Shown: positions 1 to 9,322, counted from the stretch's first letter. The stretch: DNA of 64,000 bases from an uncultured Oxalobacteraceae bacterium (GCA_946480015.1 CAMLIL010000013.1:14792-78791), one strand, 5' to 3'. Program-made: numbers and translations. The notes: a model not told the origin generated them from the sequence alone.

Positions 1-291
1 AAAGCTGAAAACAGTCAGAAGGAATTAAGGCAAGCCGAGGAGAAGGTCACTAGTATCCTCGCCATGTGGGATGAAGACACCAAGTACGTCAACCTGGCCA
101 AGGCAAAACTAGCCGCATCAAACACGGAATTTGCTAAGTACCGTGAGACGCAATGCGAATTCTCAGCTTCACTAAGTGGCGGAGGGGCTGGTAATGCGCA
201 TGAGATGGGCCGTCTGGCTTGTGTCACAGTACTCAACAATAGACGAGCCGAGCAACTACGCGACGCTGTGTCTGACTTGCCATTGAAGTAG
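1..291 (+). CDS. LprI-like (DUF1311) protein, C-terminal part
   Basis: Reading frame open from the left edge, so the start lies outside the window; 96 residues are visible before the stop. The last part has the layout of the lysozyme-inhibitor LprI/DUF1311 family: a charged helical stretch, then a Cys in ETQCEF, a Gly-rich turn (SGGGAG) and a second Cys in RLACVTVLNNRRAEQLR. In that family the two cysteines form a disulfide in a periplasmic or lipoprotein domain. The signal peptide, if any, cannot be seen. Downstream lies a transposase remnant on the other strand, so this gene borders a disturbed region. Family assignment is by motif only. Confidence 0.6.
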   Translation, partial: KAENSQKELRQAEEKVTSILAMWDEDTKYVNLAKAKLAASNTEFAKYRETQCEFSASLSGGGAGNAHEMGRLACVTVLNNRRAEQLRDAVSDLPLK

Positions 292-375
292 ATGGCATGA
301 GTACGTCTGAGAGCGTGGGCATGATCTCCTGAGCAGCATCGCCAAGAAGGCCAAGTGGATGGACTGCAAGCTGGT

Positions 376-573
376 GGGGAAATCCCTCGGCAACATTCTC
401 CACTGGCAGTCACTGCGTAGCAGATAAAGCACCGCGCAGAACACTTCGTACAAGTCCACCGTGGTCGGCTTGGTGCGTTTCCTCACGCTTTGCAGCAGCG
501 GCAGGATTTCTTCAAATTTCTCTCGACTGAGGTCGCTGGCGTATCGCTTTCTCATCCCGCTATTATCTGGCAT
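376..573 (-). pseudogene. IS5-type transposase, N-terminal remnant
   Basis: The first about 60 residues after the Met at 555 (MRKRYASDLSREKFEEILP, then VDLYEVFCAVLYLL and CQWRMLPRDFP) match the typical start of IS5/IS427-group transposases. After the RDFP motif near 376 the similarity stops; the remaining residues to position 256 do not resemble a transposase and run antisense into the LprI-like gene. No DDE residues are present. This is a broken leftover of an insertion sequence, not a working transposase. No terminal inverted repeats or target duplication were recognised around it. Confidence 0.7.
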
Positions 574-591
574 CTCGATGAGAACACGTTC

Positions 592-1791
592 TTAGTGCAC
601 ACGTTCCTGGTGCAGCGTGCCGGCGGCCACGCGGCGCACCTGATCGGCATTGGGCGGAATCAGGATGGTCTTGATGCAGTTGTCCAGCTTGCTGGAAAAT
701 ATGTGATACGCGTCGGCCACTTCTTCCAGCGGCACCCGGTGGGTGATGATCTGCTTGGGATCGATGCGGCCGGCCTGGATGTGTTCGATCAGGCGTGGCA
801 GGTGGCGTTTGACGCTGGCCTGGTTCATGCGCAAGGTCAGTCCCTTGTTGAGGGCGTTGCCGATCGGTACCGCATTGAAGGTGGGGCCGTACACGCCCAC
901 GATCGAGACGTTGCCGCCCTTGCGCACGGAATTGATGGCCCAGTGCAGTGCCGTGGCCGCGCCCGCCTGCAGCTTGAGCGCCACGCCGGTCAGCGTTTGC
1001 ACGGCGTTGCCGGCGGCCTCGCAGCCGACCGCGTCGATGCACACGTCGGCGCCCAGCCAGTCGGTCATTTTCTTGATGTGCAGGGCCATGTCGTCGACCT
1101 CGCGGAAGTTGATGACCTCGCACTGCGCGTAGCGCTTGACGAATTCCAGCCGGTACTCGACATGGTCGACCACGATCACCCGGCCGGCACCCATCAGCCA
1201 GGCCGACTTGGCGGCGAAGATGCCGACCGGGCCGGCGCCGAACACGACCACGGTGTCGCCCTCGGCGATGTCGCCCATTTCGGCGGCCTGATAGCCGGTC
1301 GGCAGGGCGTCGGTCAGCAGCACCGCGTCGTCTTCGTGCAGGTCGGCCGGGATGATGGTGGGCCCGACATCGGCCAGGGGCACGCGCACCAGCTCGGCCT
1401 GGCCGCCGTCGTAGCCGCCGGCCGTGTGCGAGTAGCCGTAGATGGCGCCCACGGCGCTGGCTTCCGGATTGGTGTTGTGGCAGTTGCCGTAAAGCTCGCG
1501 GTCGCAAAAGAAGCAGGAGCCGCAGAAGATATTGAACGGCACCAGCACGCGGTCGCCTGCCTTGAGCTTGCGAACCGCCTCGCCGACCGCTTCGACCACG
1601 CCGACGAATTCGTGCCCGAAGGTGGTGCCCACACGCGTGTCGGGCACCAGGCCGTGGTACAGGTGCAGGTCGGAACCGCAAATGCACGACCGCGTCACGC
1701 GCACGATGGCGTCGCCCGGATGCTCGATTTGCGGGTCGGGTTTGTGCGCCGCGCGTACGCGAAATGGCCCACGGTAATCCATTGCCAGCAT
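592..1791 (-). CDS. Zinc-dependent alcohol/formaldehyde dehydrogenase
   Basis: 399 residues, the length usual for glutathione-independent formaldehyde dehydrogenases of the medium-chain dehydrogenase family. Visible: catalytic zinc ligands in CICGSD (Cys38) and GHE (His60-Glu61), a structural zinc cluster with four cysteines spaced C-x2-C-x2-C-x7-C (CGSCFFCDRELYGNC), and a Rossmann NAD motif FGAGPVGIFAA. The expected reaction is NAD-linked oxidation of an alcohol or aldehyde hydrate in the cytoplasm. It stands alone, upstream of nothing on its strand but the IS remnant. An S-formylglutathione hydrolase is encoded at 49129-49968, which suggests more than one formaldehyde route in this organism; exact substrate not decidable from sequence. 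Confidence 0.85.
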   Translation of the reverse strand: MLAMDYRGPFRVRAAHKPDPQIEHPGDAIVRVTRSCICGSDLHLYHGLVPDTRVGTTFGHEFVGVVEAVGEAVRKLKAGDRVLVPFNIFCGSCFFCDRELYGNCHNTNPEASAVGAIYGYSHTAGGYDGGQAELVRVPLADVGPTIIPADLHEDDAVLLTDALPTGYQAAEMGDIAEGDTVVVFGAGPVGIFAAKSAWLMGAGRVIVVDHVEYRLEFVKRYAQCEVINFREVDDMALHIKKMTDWLGADVCIDAVGCEAAGNAVQTLTGVALKLQAGAATALHWAINSVRKGGNVSIVGVYGPTFNAVPIGNALNKGLTLRMNQASVKRHLPRLIEHIQAGRIDPKQIITHRVPLEEVADAYHIFSSKLDNCIKTILIPPNADQVRRVAAGTLHQERVH

Positions 1792-2081
1792 ATATCCCCC
1801 TTCTTGGTTTTTGTCTTTCTAAGCTAATGCAAACACAAGGAGAAAGTCGATAGGCGCACGGAAAGGACGGCCATATTTCTCCACTATTTAATCCATTTGG
1901 AAAGGTATTGGAAGTGGGTAATTGTCTATAAAAAAGTGTTTCAGCACGGTGAGAAATACTCCTACACATGCCTGCTAGTAAGTCTGATGCTGGGGGCGCT
2001 GTGGCTGGCTACCATAGGCTTCGGTGTAACCCATCCGGGATGCGTTTTTGATTTTCAACATTCACCATGGAGGAGAGCGAT

Positions 2082-2393
2082 ATGGCGACCAATCAAGGCG
2101 GAAATAAGGGCGGCGGCGGGCGCAAACAGAGCCATGTGCACGGCACGGATAAACAGTCCAGCCAGGGCAGCAAGCAGTCCGGCACCGGCAACCGCGGGTT
2201 CGCATCGATGGACCCGGATCGGCAACGGGAGATCGCTTCCCAGGGCGGACGCGCCGCTCACGCTTCCGGCAATGCCCACGAATTCACCTCCGAAGAAGCG
2301 CGTGAAGCGGGCCGCCAGAGCCACAAGAACGACGGCAACCGCCAGCACGATGCGGAGGGCGGCAACAAAGGCACGGGCGGTGGGGCGCGCTAG
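2082..2393 (+). CDS. KGG-repeat stress protein
   Basis: 103-residue, very hydrophilic Gly/Gln/Lys-rich protein. The core GFASMDPDRQREIASQGG followed by AAHASGNAHEFTSEEAREAG is the KGG domain (YciG/GsiB-like, two imperfect copies). Family members are small stress-induced, hydrophilin-like proteins; a biochemical activity is not established. The start at 2082 is preferred over the ATG at 2067 because a GGAGGAGAG Shine-Dalgarno lies just before it. A close paralogue sits at 17965-18255 on the other strand with almost the same core sequence. Both stand alone, not in operons. Confidence 0.85.
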   Translation: MATNQGGNKGGGGRKQSHVHGTDKQSSQGSKQSGTGNRGFASMDPDRQREIASQGGRAAHASGNAHEFTSEEAREAGRQSHKNDGNRQHDAEGGNKGTGGGAR

Positions 2394-2743
2394 GCGCCGT
2401 TGGTCTGACCGAATCCTGCAGGAACGAGAGGCCCCGGTCCTTGCGTCGAAGGCATATTTTTATGCCAGCAATGGCTTGCGCCCCGCATCGATGCAGGAAA
2501 TGTTGCATCGCATAATTCAAACATTGTGAAATTTAGCAAAATGCTACGATTCCATCCAATGGCTTTCCCTAGAACTGTATCCGACACGCGAAATAGCAAA
2601 CTTTCCTATGAACAGGCCTTCCTTGACCCAGCCCGACCATCGCCCGACCTGGCGCTTGCGTGTACCTGCGGGTGGGCGGATTTTACAATTGGCGCTTTTT
2701 GGCATGGGTGCGCCGGCATCCCGGCCGGCACCGCGGAGGTGCG
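2394..2743 (+). other. Intergenic stretch before galK
   Basis: 350 bases without a convincing gene. Lower G+C than its surroundings. A TACAAT hexamer at 2684-2689 could be a -10 element for galK, but no -35 at a good distance was found. The Shine-Dalgarno CGGAGG for galK is near its right end. Confidence 0.5.
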
Positions 2744-3832
2744 ATGAGCGGCGCTGAACATTTTTTTCGTGGCCGTCCATTTATCCAGGCTTCGGCCCCC
2801 GGCCGGGTCAACCTGCTGGGCGAACACACCGACTACAACGACGGCTACGTGCTGCCGGTGGCCACCCCGATGCGCACCACGGTGGCGCTGGCGCCAGGCG
2901 CCGGCGACGCCCACCGCTTCATGTCGGCCGACCTGGACGAGCAGGTGACGCTGGCGCGCGGGGCCCAGCCGGTGGCCGGCTTCGGGCGCTACATCTACGG
3001 CTGCTTCAAGGTGCTCGAGCAGCACGGCGTGGCCGTGCCGCCGCTGGACGTGTATGTGCAATCCGATCTGCCGATCGGCGTGGGCCTGTCGTCCAGCGCC
3101 GCGCTCGAAGTGGCCACCTTGCGCGCCGTGCGCCAGATGCTCGGCCTGGACCTGGACGACGTGGCGCTGGCGCGTGCGGCGCAGAAAGCCGAAGTCATGT
3201 ATGCCGGCGTTCACTGCGGCATCATGGACCAGATGGCCGCCAGCCTGTGCGACGACGCCCATATGCTGTTTCTCGATACGCGCACCCTGGCCGGCGAAGT
3301 CTTGCCGCTGCCCGCGGGCGCCGAGCTGATCGTGATCGACAGCGGCGTCACCCGCAGGCTCGCCGCCAGCAAGTACAACGAGCGCCGCTCCGAGTGCGGC
3401 ACCGCCTCCCGCGCGCTCGGCGTGGCGGCACTGCGCGAGGTGACCGACCTGGCCCGGATCGACAGGGTCGATCCGCCATTTCGTTTCCGCGCGCGCCACG
3501 TGGTCAGCGAAAACCAGCGCGTGCTGGCCGCCGCCGCCGGCGTATCGGCCGAGACCCTCGGCGAACTGATGAACGCATCGCATGCCAGCCTGCGCGACGA
3601 CTATGAAGTGTCGACCGCCGAGCTCGACGAACTGACCGACCTGCTGCGCCGCCAACCCGGCGTGTACGGCGCGCGCCTGACCGGCGCCGGCTTCGGCGGC
3701 GCCTGCGTGGCGCTGTGCCGCAGCGGCGAGGGCGGCGCCATCGGTCAGGCCGTCACCACAGCTTACAACTTGCGCGGGCGCCACGGCCGTCTGCTGATAC
3801 CCGCGCCCAACCAGCCAGGAGGAGCGATTTAA
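2744..3832 (+). CDS. galK: Galactokinase
   Basis: 362 residues, normal for galactokinase (GHMP kinase family). It transfers phosphate from ATP to the anomeric carbon of galactose, the first Leloir step. All three family motifs are present: GRVNLLGEHTDYNDGY near the N-terminus (sugar binding), the ATP loop PIGVGLSSSAALEVA, and the C-terminal GARLTGAGFGGACVAL. The start at 2744 is chosen for its CGGAGG Shine-Dalgarno and because the signature begins at the usual distance; the frame is open further upstream (ATG 2660) without support. Its stop overlaps the start of the glycosidase gene by one base (TAATG), so the two are translationally coupled. galT, galE and galM are not in the window. Confidence 0.95.
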   Translation: MSGAEHFFRGRPFIQASAPGRVNLLGEHTDYNDGYVLPVATPMRTTVALAPGAGDAHRFMSADLDEQVTLARGAQPVAGFGRYIYGCFKVLEQHGVAVPPLDVYVQSDLPIGVGLSSSAALEVATLRAVRQMLGLDLDDVALARAAQKAEVMYAGVHCGIMDQMAASLCDDAHMLFLDTRTLAGEVLPLPAGAELIVIDSGVTRRLAASKYNERRSECGTASRALGVAALREVTDLARIDRVDPPFRFRARHVVSENQRVLAAAAGVSAETLGELMNASHASLRDDYEVSTAELDELTDLLRRQPGVYGARLTGAGFGGACVALCRSGEGGAIGQAVTTAYNLRGRHGRLLIPAPNQPGGAI

Positions 3833-5598
3833 TGAATGACTTCGAATATCCGCGGCCTCAGCTAGAACGCGACAATTGGACCTCGCTCAACGGCCAATGG
3901 GATTTTGCCTTTGACGACGGCTTGCATCACAAGCACCCGACCGATCCGATCGAATGGACCCATCAGATCACCGTGCCGTTCGCGCCCGAAGCGCCGGCCA
4001 GCGGCATCGGCGACGAGGGTTTCCACCCGGCGGTGTGGTACCGCCGCCAGTTCGATGCGCCCGCCGGAGACGGCTGCGTGATCCTGCATTTCGGCGCCGT
4101 CGACTACCAGGCGAAGGTGTGGGTCAACGACCAGCTGGTGGCCCAGCACGAGGGCGGCCACACGCCGTTCTCGTGCGACATCAGCGGCGCGCTGCGCTCG
4201 CACGGCCCGCAAGTGGTGGTGGTGCACGTGGTCGACGATCCGCTCGACCTGGCCAAGCCGCGCGGCAAACAGGACTGGCTGCTGGAACCGCACTCGATCT
4301 GGTATCCGCGCACCACCGGCATCTGGCAGACGGTATGGCTGGAACGCGTCTCGGCCACCCGCATCGAGCGGCTGCGCTGGACCCCGATTTTCGACGGTTA
4401 CGAAATCGGCTGCGAGATTTTCGCGGTCGGCGAGATCACCGAGGACCTGTTCGTCGAAGTCAAGCTGTGGCATGGCGAAAACCTGCTGTCGGACGATTAT
4501 TACAAGCTGGTGGGCCACGAAGCGAACCGCAAGATTGCCCTGTCCGATCCGGGCATCGACGATTCGCGCAACGAACTGCTGTGGAGCCCGGAACGGCCGA
4601 CCCTGCTGCGCGCCGAGCTGACCCTGCGCCACAACGGCCAGGTGCTCGACCGCATCAAGTCGTACACGGCGCTGCGTTCGGTGGCCATCACGCGCGACCG
4701 CTTCATGCTCAATGGACGCCCGTATCCGCTGCGGCTGGTGCTCGACCAGGGCTACTGGCCCGACACGCTCATGACCGCGCCCAACGACGCGGCGCTCCGG
4801 CGCGACGTCGAACTGGCCAAGGCCATGGGCTTTAACGGCGTGCGCAAGCACCAGAAGATCGAAGATCCGCGCTACCTGTACTGGGCCGACCGGCTGGGCT
4901 TGCTGGTGTGGGAAGAAATGCCCTCGGCTTACCGCTTCAGCCCGAAAGCCATCACGCGCATGGTGCGCGAGTGGACCGAGGCGGTCGAACGCGATTACAG
5001 CCACCCCTGCATCATCGTGTGGGTACCGTTCAACGAATCCTGGGGCGTGCCCAACCTGACCTCGACCCAGGCCCACCGCAATGCCGTCGAAGCGCTGTAC
5101 CACCTGACCCGCACGCTGGACAACACCCGTCCGGTGATCGGCAACGATGGCTGGGAGGCCTCAGCCACCGACATCCTCGGCATCCACGATTACGATTTCG
5201 ATCCGGAAAAGCTGCGCGCGCGCTATGAAACCACCGAGCCGCAGCGCACCCTGTTCGACCAGCGCCGGCCGGCCGGACGCATCCTGACCCTGGACGGCTT
5301 CCCGCACCGCGGCCAGCCGATCGTGCTGACCGAATTCGGCGGCATCGCCTACGACAAGGGCAAGCAGCCCGAGCACACCTGGGGCTATTCGCGCGCCGAC
5401 ACCGACGCCACCTTCCTGGATCACTACCGGCGCCTGCTCAAGGTGGTCAACGAAACCACCCTGTTCAGCGGCTTTTGCTACACCCAGTTCGCCGACACCT
5501 TCCAGGAGGCCAATGGCCTGCTGTGCGCCGACCGCACGCCGAAGATTCCGCTTGAACAGATCAGCGCGGCAACGCGCAATGCGAAACCGGAGGCATGA
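3832..5598 (+). CDS. Glycoside hydrolase family 2 protein (beta-galactosidase/glucuronidase-like)
   Basis: 588 residues with the family 2 layout: N-terminal jelly-roll sugar-binding domain, immunoglobulin-like middle domain and C-terminal TIM barrel. Likely acid/base Glu402 in FNESWG and nucleophile Glu501 in LTEFGG are both present, so the enzyme looks active. No signal peptide is visible, so it should act in the cytoplasm on an imported oligosaccharide. Coupling to galK (one-base overlap) points to a galactose-releasing activity, with the product phosphorylated by galK; this is inference, and glucuronidase or mannosidase activity is possible in this family. It is shorter than LacZ (about 1000 residues), close to the small family 2 enzymes. 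Confidence 0.85.
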   Translation: MNDFEYPRPQLERDNWTSLNGQWDFAFDDGLHHKHPTDPIEWTHQITVPFAPEAPASGIGDEGFHPAVWYRRQFDAPAGDGCVILHFGAVDYQAKVWVNDQLVAQHEGGHTPFSCDISGALRSHGPQVVVVHVVDDPLDLAKPRGKQDWLLEPHSIWYPRTTGIWQTVWLERVSATRIERLRWTPIFDGYEIGCEIFAVGEITEDLFVEVKLWHGENLLSDDYYKLVGHEANRKIALSDPGIDDSRNELLWSPERPTLLRAELTLRHNGQVLDRIKSYTALRSVAITRDRFMLNGRPYPLRLVLDQGYWPDTLMTAPNDAALRRDVELAKAMGFNGVRKHQKIEDPRYLYWADRLGLLVWEEMPSAYRFSPKAITRMVREWTEAVERDYSHPCIIVWVPFNESWGVPNLTSTQAHRNAVEALYHLTRTLDNTRPVIGNDGWEASATDILGIHDYDFDPEKLRARYETTEPQRTLFDQRRPAGRILTLDGFPHRGQPIVLTEFGGIAYDKGKQPEHTWGYSRADTDATFLDHYRRLLKVVNETTLFSGFCYTQFADTFQEANGLLCADRTPKIPLEQISAATRNAKPEA

Positions 5599-5600
5599 CG

Positions 5601-5672
5601 ATGGCCGGCAAGAACCCCGTACGACGCGGACCGCGCTCCAACGAGCTGGCCCGCATCCTTGCTCCGCCCTAG
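5601..5672 (+). CDS. Possible 23-residue leader or remnant ORF
   Basis: A 24-codon frame starting two bases after the glycosidase stop, with a full GGAGG at 5589-5593 eight bases ahead of its ATG. The product begins MAGKNPVRRGPRSNELARIL and ends APP; no family recognised. It may be the front end of a lost third operon gene or simply a chance frame. No homology evidence. Confidence 0.25.
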   Translation: MAGKNPVRRGPRSNELARILAPP

Positions 5673-5759
5673 TTGGCTTGGAGGGAGGGTAGAGACACAA
5701 GAAAAAGTATAAACCGTTGACTCATGAATCAGCCCCTTAAAGGGCGGAAAGGACTTCCT

Positions 5760-8405
5760 ATGTCTACCATTATCGTGTTCTGCCACCTGCGCTGGGATTT
5801 TGTCTTCCAGCGGCCGCAGCATCTGATGACACGACTGGCCAAGCACCACAAGATCATCTTCATCGAAGAACCGGTGTTCGACGAGGGCGCAAGCCATCTG
5901 AAGAGCTACCAGGCCGCACCCAACGTCACTGTGGTGCAGCCGCACACGCCGGTGCAGGCGGTCGGTTTCCATGACGACCAGATTCCGCTGCTGCAACCGC
6001 TGCTGGCCGAACTGGCACCGCCAGGCGATAACCCGATCGTCTGGTTCTATACCCCGATGGCGCTGCCGCTGCTGCAGGCGCTGCATCCCAGCCTGGTGGT
6101 GTACGACTGCATGGATGAACTATCGGCCTTCAAGAATGCCCCCAAACAGTTGCTGCAGCGAGAAACGGCCCTGCTGTCGATTGCCGACGTGGTCTTCACC
6201 GGCGGCCCCAGCCTGTACGAAGCGAAGAAGACCCGGCATGCCAACGCCCACTGCTTTTCCAGCAGCGTCGACGTGGCCCACTTCGGCCAGGCGCTGGACC
6301 GCAGCACCGAGCATGCCGGCCTCGCGCACATCCCCAGGCCGCGCCTGGGCTTCTACGGCGTCATCGACGAGCGCTTCGACGCCGGGCTGATCGGCGCGCT
6401 GGCCGATGCCCATCCGGAATGGCAACTGGTCATGGTCGGTCCGGTCGTCAAGATCGATCCGGCCAGCCTGCCGCAGCGTCCGAATATCCACTACCTCGGC
6501 CAGAAATCCTACGACGACCTGCCCAAATTCCTGGCCGGCTGGGATGTCTGCCTGCTGCCGTTCGCCATGAACGAGTCGACCCGGTTCATCAGCCCGACCA
6601 AGGTGCTGGAATATATGGCGGCCGAATTGCCGGTGGTGTCGACGCCGATCGCCGACGTGGTCAAGCCCTATGGCGCGATCGTGGCGATCGCCGCCGCCGC
6701 CCCGGAATTCATCCGCGCCTGCGAAGAGGCGCTGGCACTGAGCCCCGAACGGCGCGCCGCCATGATCGATCAGATGCGCGACGTGGTCAAAACCACCTCG
6801 TGGGACCGCACCGCCGAGCAGATGGTGGCGCTGATGCGCAGCGCGGCCACCAATTCGCGCGGCCTGCGCCCGGCTGCCGGCGCGCTCGACAGCGGCGACG
6901 CCGCCAGGGTCAATGCCTTGCGCGGCCAGGCCAGTCCGCAAAGCTACAAGTGCGTGATCATCGGCGGCGGTCCCACCGGCCTGTCGGCGGCCTACCACTT
7001 CGGCAAGGATTGCCTGCTGCTCGACCGCAATCCCACTCCGGGCGGCTGGTGCCGTTCGGTCGAAGACAAGGGCTTCACCTTCGACTATGCCGGCCACATC
7101 ATGTTTTCCAATGACCCGTACGTGCTCAAGCTGTACGACAAGCTGCTGGGCGAGAACCTGCACTGGCAAAACCGCGAAGCCTGGGTCTACAGCAAGGACG
7201 TCTTCACCCGCTATCCCTTCCAGGGAGCGCTGTACGGCTTGCCGCCGAAAGTCATCACCGAGTGCATCATGGGCGCGATCGAAGCGCGCTACGGCCTGGA
7301 AACCGGGGTGCCGGAGGTGGAGCAGGCGCCGGCCTGCGGCAACGTCAAGCCGGTGGAAGACTGCTGCGCCGACGGTACGGCCGATGTCGCCAACGGCGAT
7401 ACCAAGGGCAGCGGCAAATCGGTCCAGTCCGACAAGCCGCAAAACTTCGAGGAATTCATTTACAAGGTTTGGGGCAAGGGCATCGCCAAGCATTTCGCCA
7501 TCCCCTATAACAAGAAGATCTGGACCGTTCCGCTGACCGAGATGGAAACCTCCTGGCTGGGCGGACGGGTGCCGCTGCCCGATCTGGAGGAAATCATCGA
7601 AGGCGCGCTGGAGCCGTCCGGCAAACCGATGGGGCCGAACGCACGCTTTGGCTATCCGCTGCGCGGCGGTTTCCAGGCGCTGGTGTCGGGCTTCCTGCCG
7701 CACATCACGGGCAAGGTGGAAAACAATGCGGAAGTGGTCCAGGTGGTGCCGAGCCAGAAAACCGTGGCCCTGGCCGATGGCCGCCGCTTCGGCTACGATA
7801 GCCTGATCAGCACCATGCCGCTGCCGGAACTGATCCGCGTGATCGGCGCGGAAGCCCCGGAACCGGTGCGCATGGCCGCCAAGGGCTTGAACCACATCTC
7901 GATCCGCTGCATCAATATCGGCGTCAAGCGCGAAAACCTCACCGACAAGCACTGGATCTACTACCCCGAAGACACCATCTTCCACCGCATTTTTGTGCAG
8001 GGCAATGCCAGCCCGCATTGCAATGCGCCCGGGGGCTTCGGGCTGACCTGCGAAATCTCCTACTCGCCATGGAAGCCCTTGCCGGTCGATGGCGATGAAC
8101 TGATCCAGCGCGCGATCGCCGACTGCATCAAGGTCGGGATCTTTAATGCGGACGACGAAATCATGGTCGCCAACCAGGTCGACATGCCGTATGCCTACGT
8201 GGTGTACGACCACCAGCGCGCGCAGAACGTGGCCACCTGCAAGCAATGGCTGGCACAGCACAATATCGTGCTGGCGGGGCGCTATTCGGAATGGGAGTAC
8301 TACAACTCCGATCACGCCTTCATCGCCGGCAAGAAGGCGGCCGAATTCGTGCTCGAGGCCCAGTCCAAGGTTCTGGACGCGGGAGAAAAGGCCGCCAAGG
8401 TGTAG
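5760..8405 (+). CDS. Fusion: glycosyltransferase + UDP-galactopyranose mutase-like flavoprotein
   Basis: 881 residues in two parts. Residues 1 to about 385 are a GT-B glycosyltransferase: it opens with FCHLRWDFVFQRPQH and carries the nucleotide-sugar site SPTKVLEYMAAELPVVST near 275-295. From about 397 a FAD-binding flavoprotein begins (VIIGGGPTGLSAAYHFG, then GGWCRS) that reads like the eukaryotic type of UDP-galactopyranose mutase: DYAGHIMFS, PYNKKIWTVP, WLGGRVPLPDL, KHWIYYPED near 731 and WEYYNSDHAF near 845. The mutase family interconverts UDP-galactopyranose and UDP-galactofuranose. A Gly/Ser/Asp-rich insert lies near 515-560. Start at 5760 is chosen for its GGAAAGG site; the upstream ATG at 5724 has none. 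Lies 160 bases after the galK-glycosidase pair. Activity of either half is inferred. Confidence 0.8.
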   Translation: MSTIIVFCHLRWDFVFQRPQHLMTRLAKHHKIIFIEEPVFDEGASHLKSYQAAPNVTVVQPHTPVQAVGFHDDQIPLLQPLLAELAPPGDNPIVWFYTPMALPLLQALHPSLVVYDCMDELSAFKNAPKQLLQRETALLSIADVVFTGGPSLYEAKKTRHANAHCFSSSVDVAHFGQALDRSTEHAGLAHIPRPRLGFYGVIDERFDAGLIGALADAHPEWQLVMVGPVVKIDPASLPQRPNIHYLGQKSYDDLPKFLAGWDVCLLPFAMNESTRFISPTKVLEYMAAELPVVSTPIADVVKPYGAIVAIAAAAPEFIRACEEALALSPERRAAMIDQMRDVVKTTSWDRTAEQMVALMRSAATNSRGLRPAAGALDSGDAARVNALRGQASPQSYKCVIIGGGPTGLSAAYHFGKDCLLLDRNPTPGGWCRSVEDKGFTFDYAGHIMFSNDPYVLKLYDKLLGENLHWQNREAWVYSKDVFTRYPFQGALYGLPPKVITECIMGAIEARYGLETGVPEVEQAPACGNVKPVEDCCADGTADVANGDTKGSGKSVQSDKPQNFEEFIYKVWGKGIAKHFAIPYNKKIWTVPLTEMETSWLGGRVPLPDLEEIIEGALEPSGKPMGPNARFGYPLRGGFQALVSGFLPHITGKVENNAEVVQVVPSQKTVALADGRRFGYDSLISTMPLPELIRVIGAEAPEPVRMAAKGLNHISIRCINIGVKRENLTDKHWIYYPEDTIFHRIFVQGNASPHCNAPGGFGLTCEISYSPWKPLPVDGDELIQRAIADCIKVGIFNADDEIMVANQVDMPYAYVVYDHQRAQNVATCKQWLAQHNIVLAGRYSEWEYYNSDHAFIAGKKAAEFVLEAQSKVLDAGEKAAKV

Positions 8406-8440
8406 GCAAGGGGCGCATCTGCCTGGCTGGACGCACCGAT

Positions 8441-8466
8441 AGCCCGCCTTGCGCGGGCTTTTTTGT
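8441..8466 (+). terminator. Rho-independent terminator after the fusion gene
   Basis: Perfect 7-base stem AGCCCGC (8441-8447) / GCGGGCT (8453-8459), 5-base loop, followed by a run of T ending at 8464. It closes the galK-glycosidase-fusion region. Confidence 0.85.
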
Positions 8467-8601
8467 CGTCTGCGCGCGCGCTATTCGACGACGGTCCGAC
8501 CACCTGCATGATGCAGCGCAAAGTGCTACACTCGATTGGTTAACGCATAGGCAAGGTTTGCGGCCGAATGCAAGCACAACACCAACCAGGACACGCTCAC
8601 C

Positions 8602-9306
8602 ATGACCGACTTATCCGCTTTCCCGATCACAAAAAAATGGCCGGCCACCCAGCCTGAGCGGCTGCAGCTGTACTCGCTGCCCACGCCCAACGGCGTGAAG
8701 GTCTCCATCATGCTGGAGGAAATCGGGCTGCCGTACGAACCGCATCTGGTCAGCTTCGACACGAACGACCAGCTCACGCCGGAATTCATCTCGCTCAATC
8801 CCAACAACAAGATCCCGGCGATCATCGACCCGAACGGTCCGGGCGGCAAGCCGCTGAAGCTGTTCGAGTCCGGCGCCATTTTGCTGTATCTGGCCGAAAA
8901 AACCGGCAAGCTGCTGCCGCAAGATCCGGCGCGCCGCCATGAAACCATCCAGTGGCTGATGTTCCAGATGGGCGGCATCGGGCCGATGTTCGGCCAGGTG
9001 GGCTTTTTCGTGAAGTTCGCCGGCAAGGACTACGAGGACAAGCGCCCGCGCGACCGTTACGTGGGCGAAAGCAGGCGCCTGCTGGCCGTACTCGACCGGC
9101 ACCTGGACGGCAAAGCCTGGATGATGGGCGACGAGTACACCATCGCCGACATCGCCATTTTCCCGTGGGTACGCAATCTGGTGGAATCTTATATGGCGGG
9201 CGATCTGGTCGGCATCGCCGATTTCGCCAACGTCAACCGGGTCGTCGCCGCTTTCGTGGCACGCCCGGCCGTCAAGGCGGGGCTGGCGATTCCCGCGCGC
9301 TCGTAA
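8602..9306 (+). CDS. Glutathione S-transferase, Nu-class (YfcG/YghU-like)
   Basis: 234 residues with an N-terminal thioredoxin-fold domain and C-terminal helical domain. The segment LYSLPTPNGVKVSIMLEE carries the Thr and Asn that bind glutathione in the Nu class (E. coli YfcG, YghU), and SLNPNNKIPAIIDP is the cis-Pro loop typical of them. Family members have disulfide-bond reductase activity with glutathione. A small unknown gene follows after 16 bases and probably shares the transcript. Cytoplasmic; no signal peptide. Confidence 0.88.
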   Translation: MTDLSAFPITKKWPATQPERLQLYSLPTPNGVKVSIMLEEIGLPYEPHLVSFDTNDQLTPEFISLNPNNKIPAIIDPNGPGGKPLKLFESGAILLYLAEKTGKLLPQDPARRHETIQWLMFQMGGIGPMFGQVGFFVKFAGKDYEDKRPRDRYVGESRRLLAVLDRHLDGKAWMMGDEYTIADIAIFPWVRNLVESYMAGDLVGIADFANVNRVVAAFVARPAVKAGLAIPARS

Positions 9307-9322
9307 CAAGGAAGAGATAGAA

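Noticed and set aside
563..1969. 468-codon minus-strand frame overlapping the alcohol dehydrogenase in another phase
   Set aside because: Arg/Gly/Pro-rich shift of the true frame at 592-1791.
1897..2529. 210-codon plus-strand frame over the KGG gene
   Set aside because: Different phase from the recognisable KGG protein; no motif after its first residues.
6120..8315. 731-codon open frame on the minus strand inside the fusion gene
   Set aside because: Antisense shadow of a G+C-rich gene; product is low-complexity His/Gln/Arg-rich without motifs.
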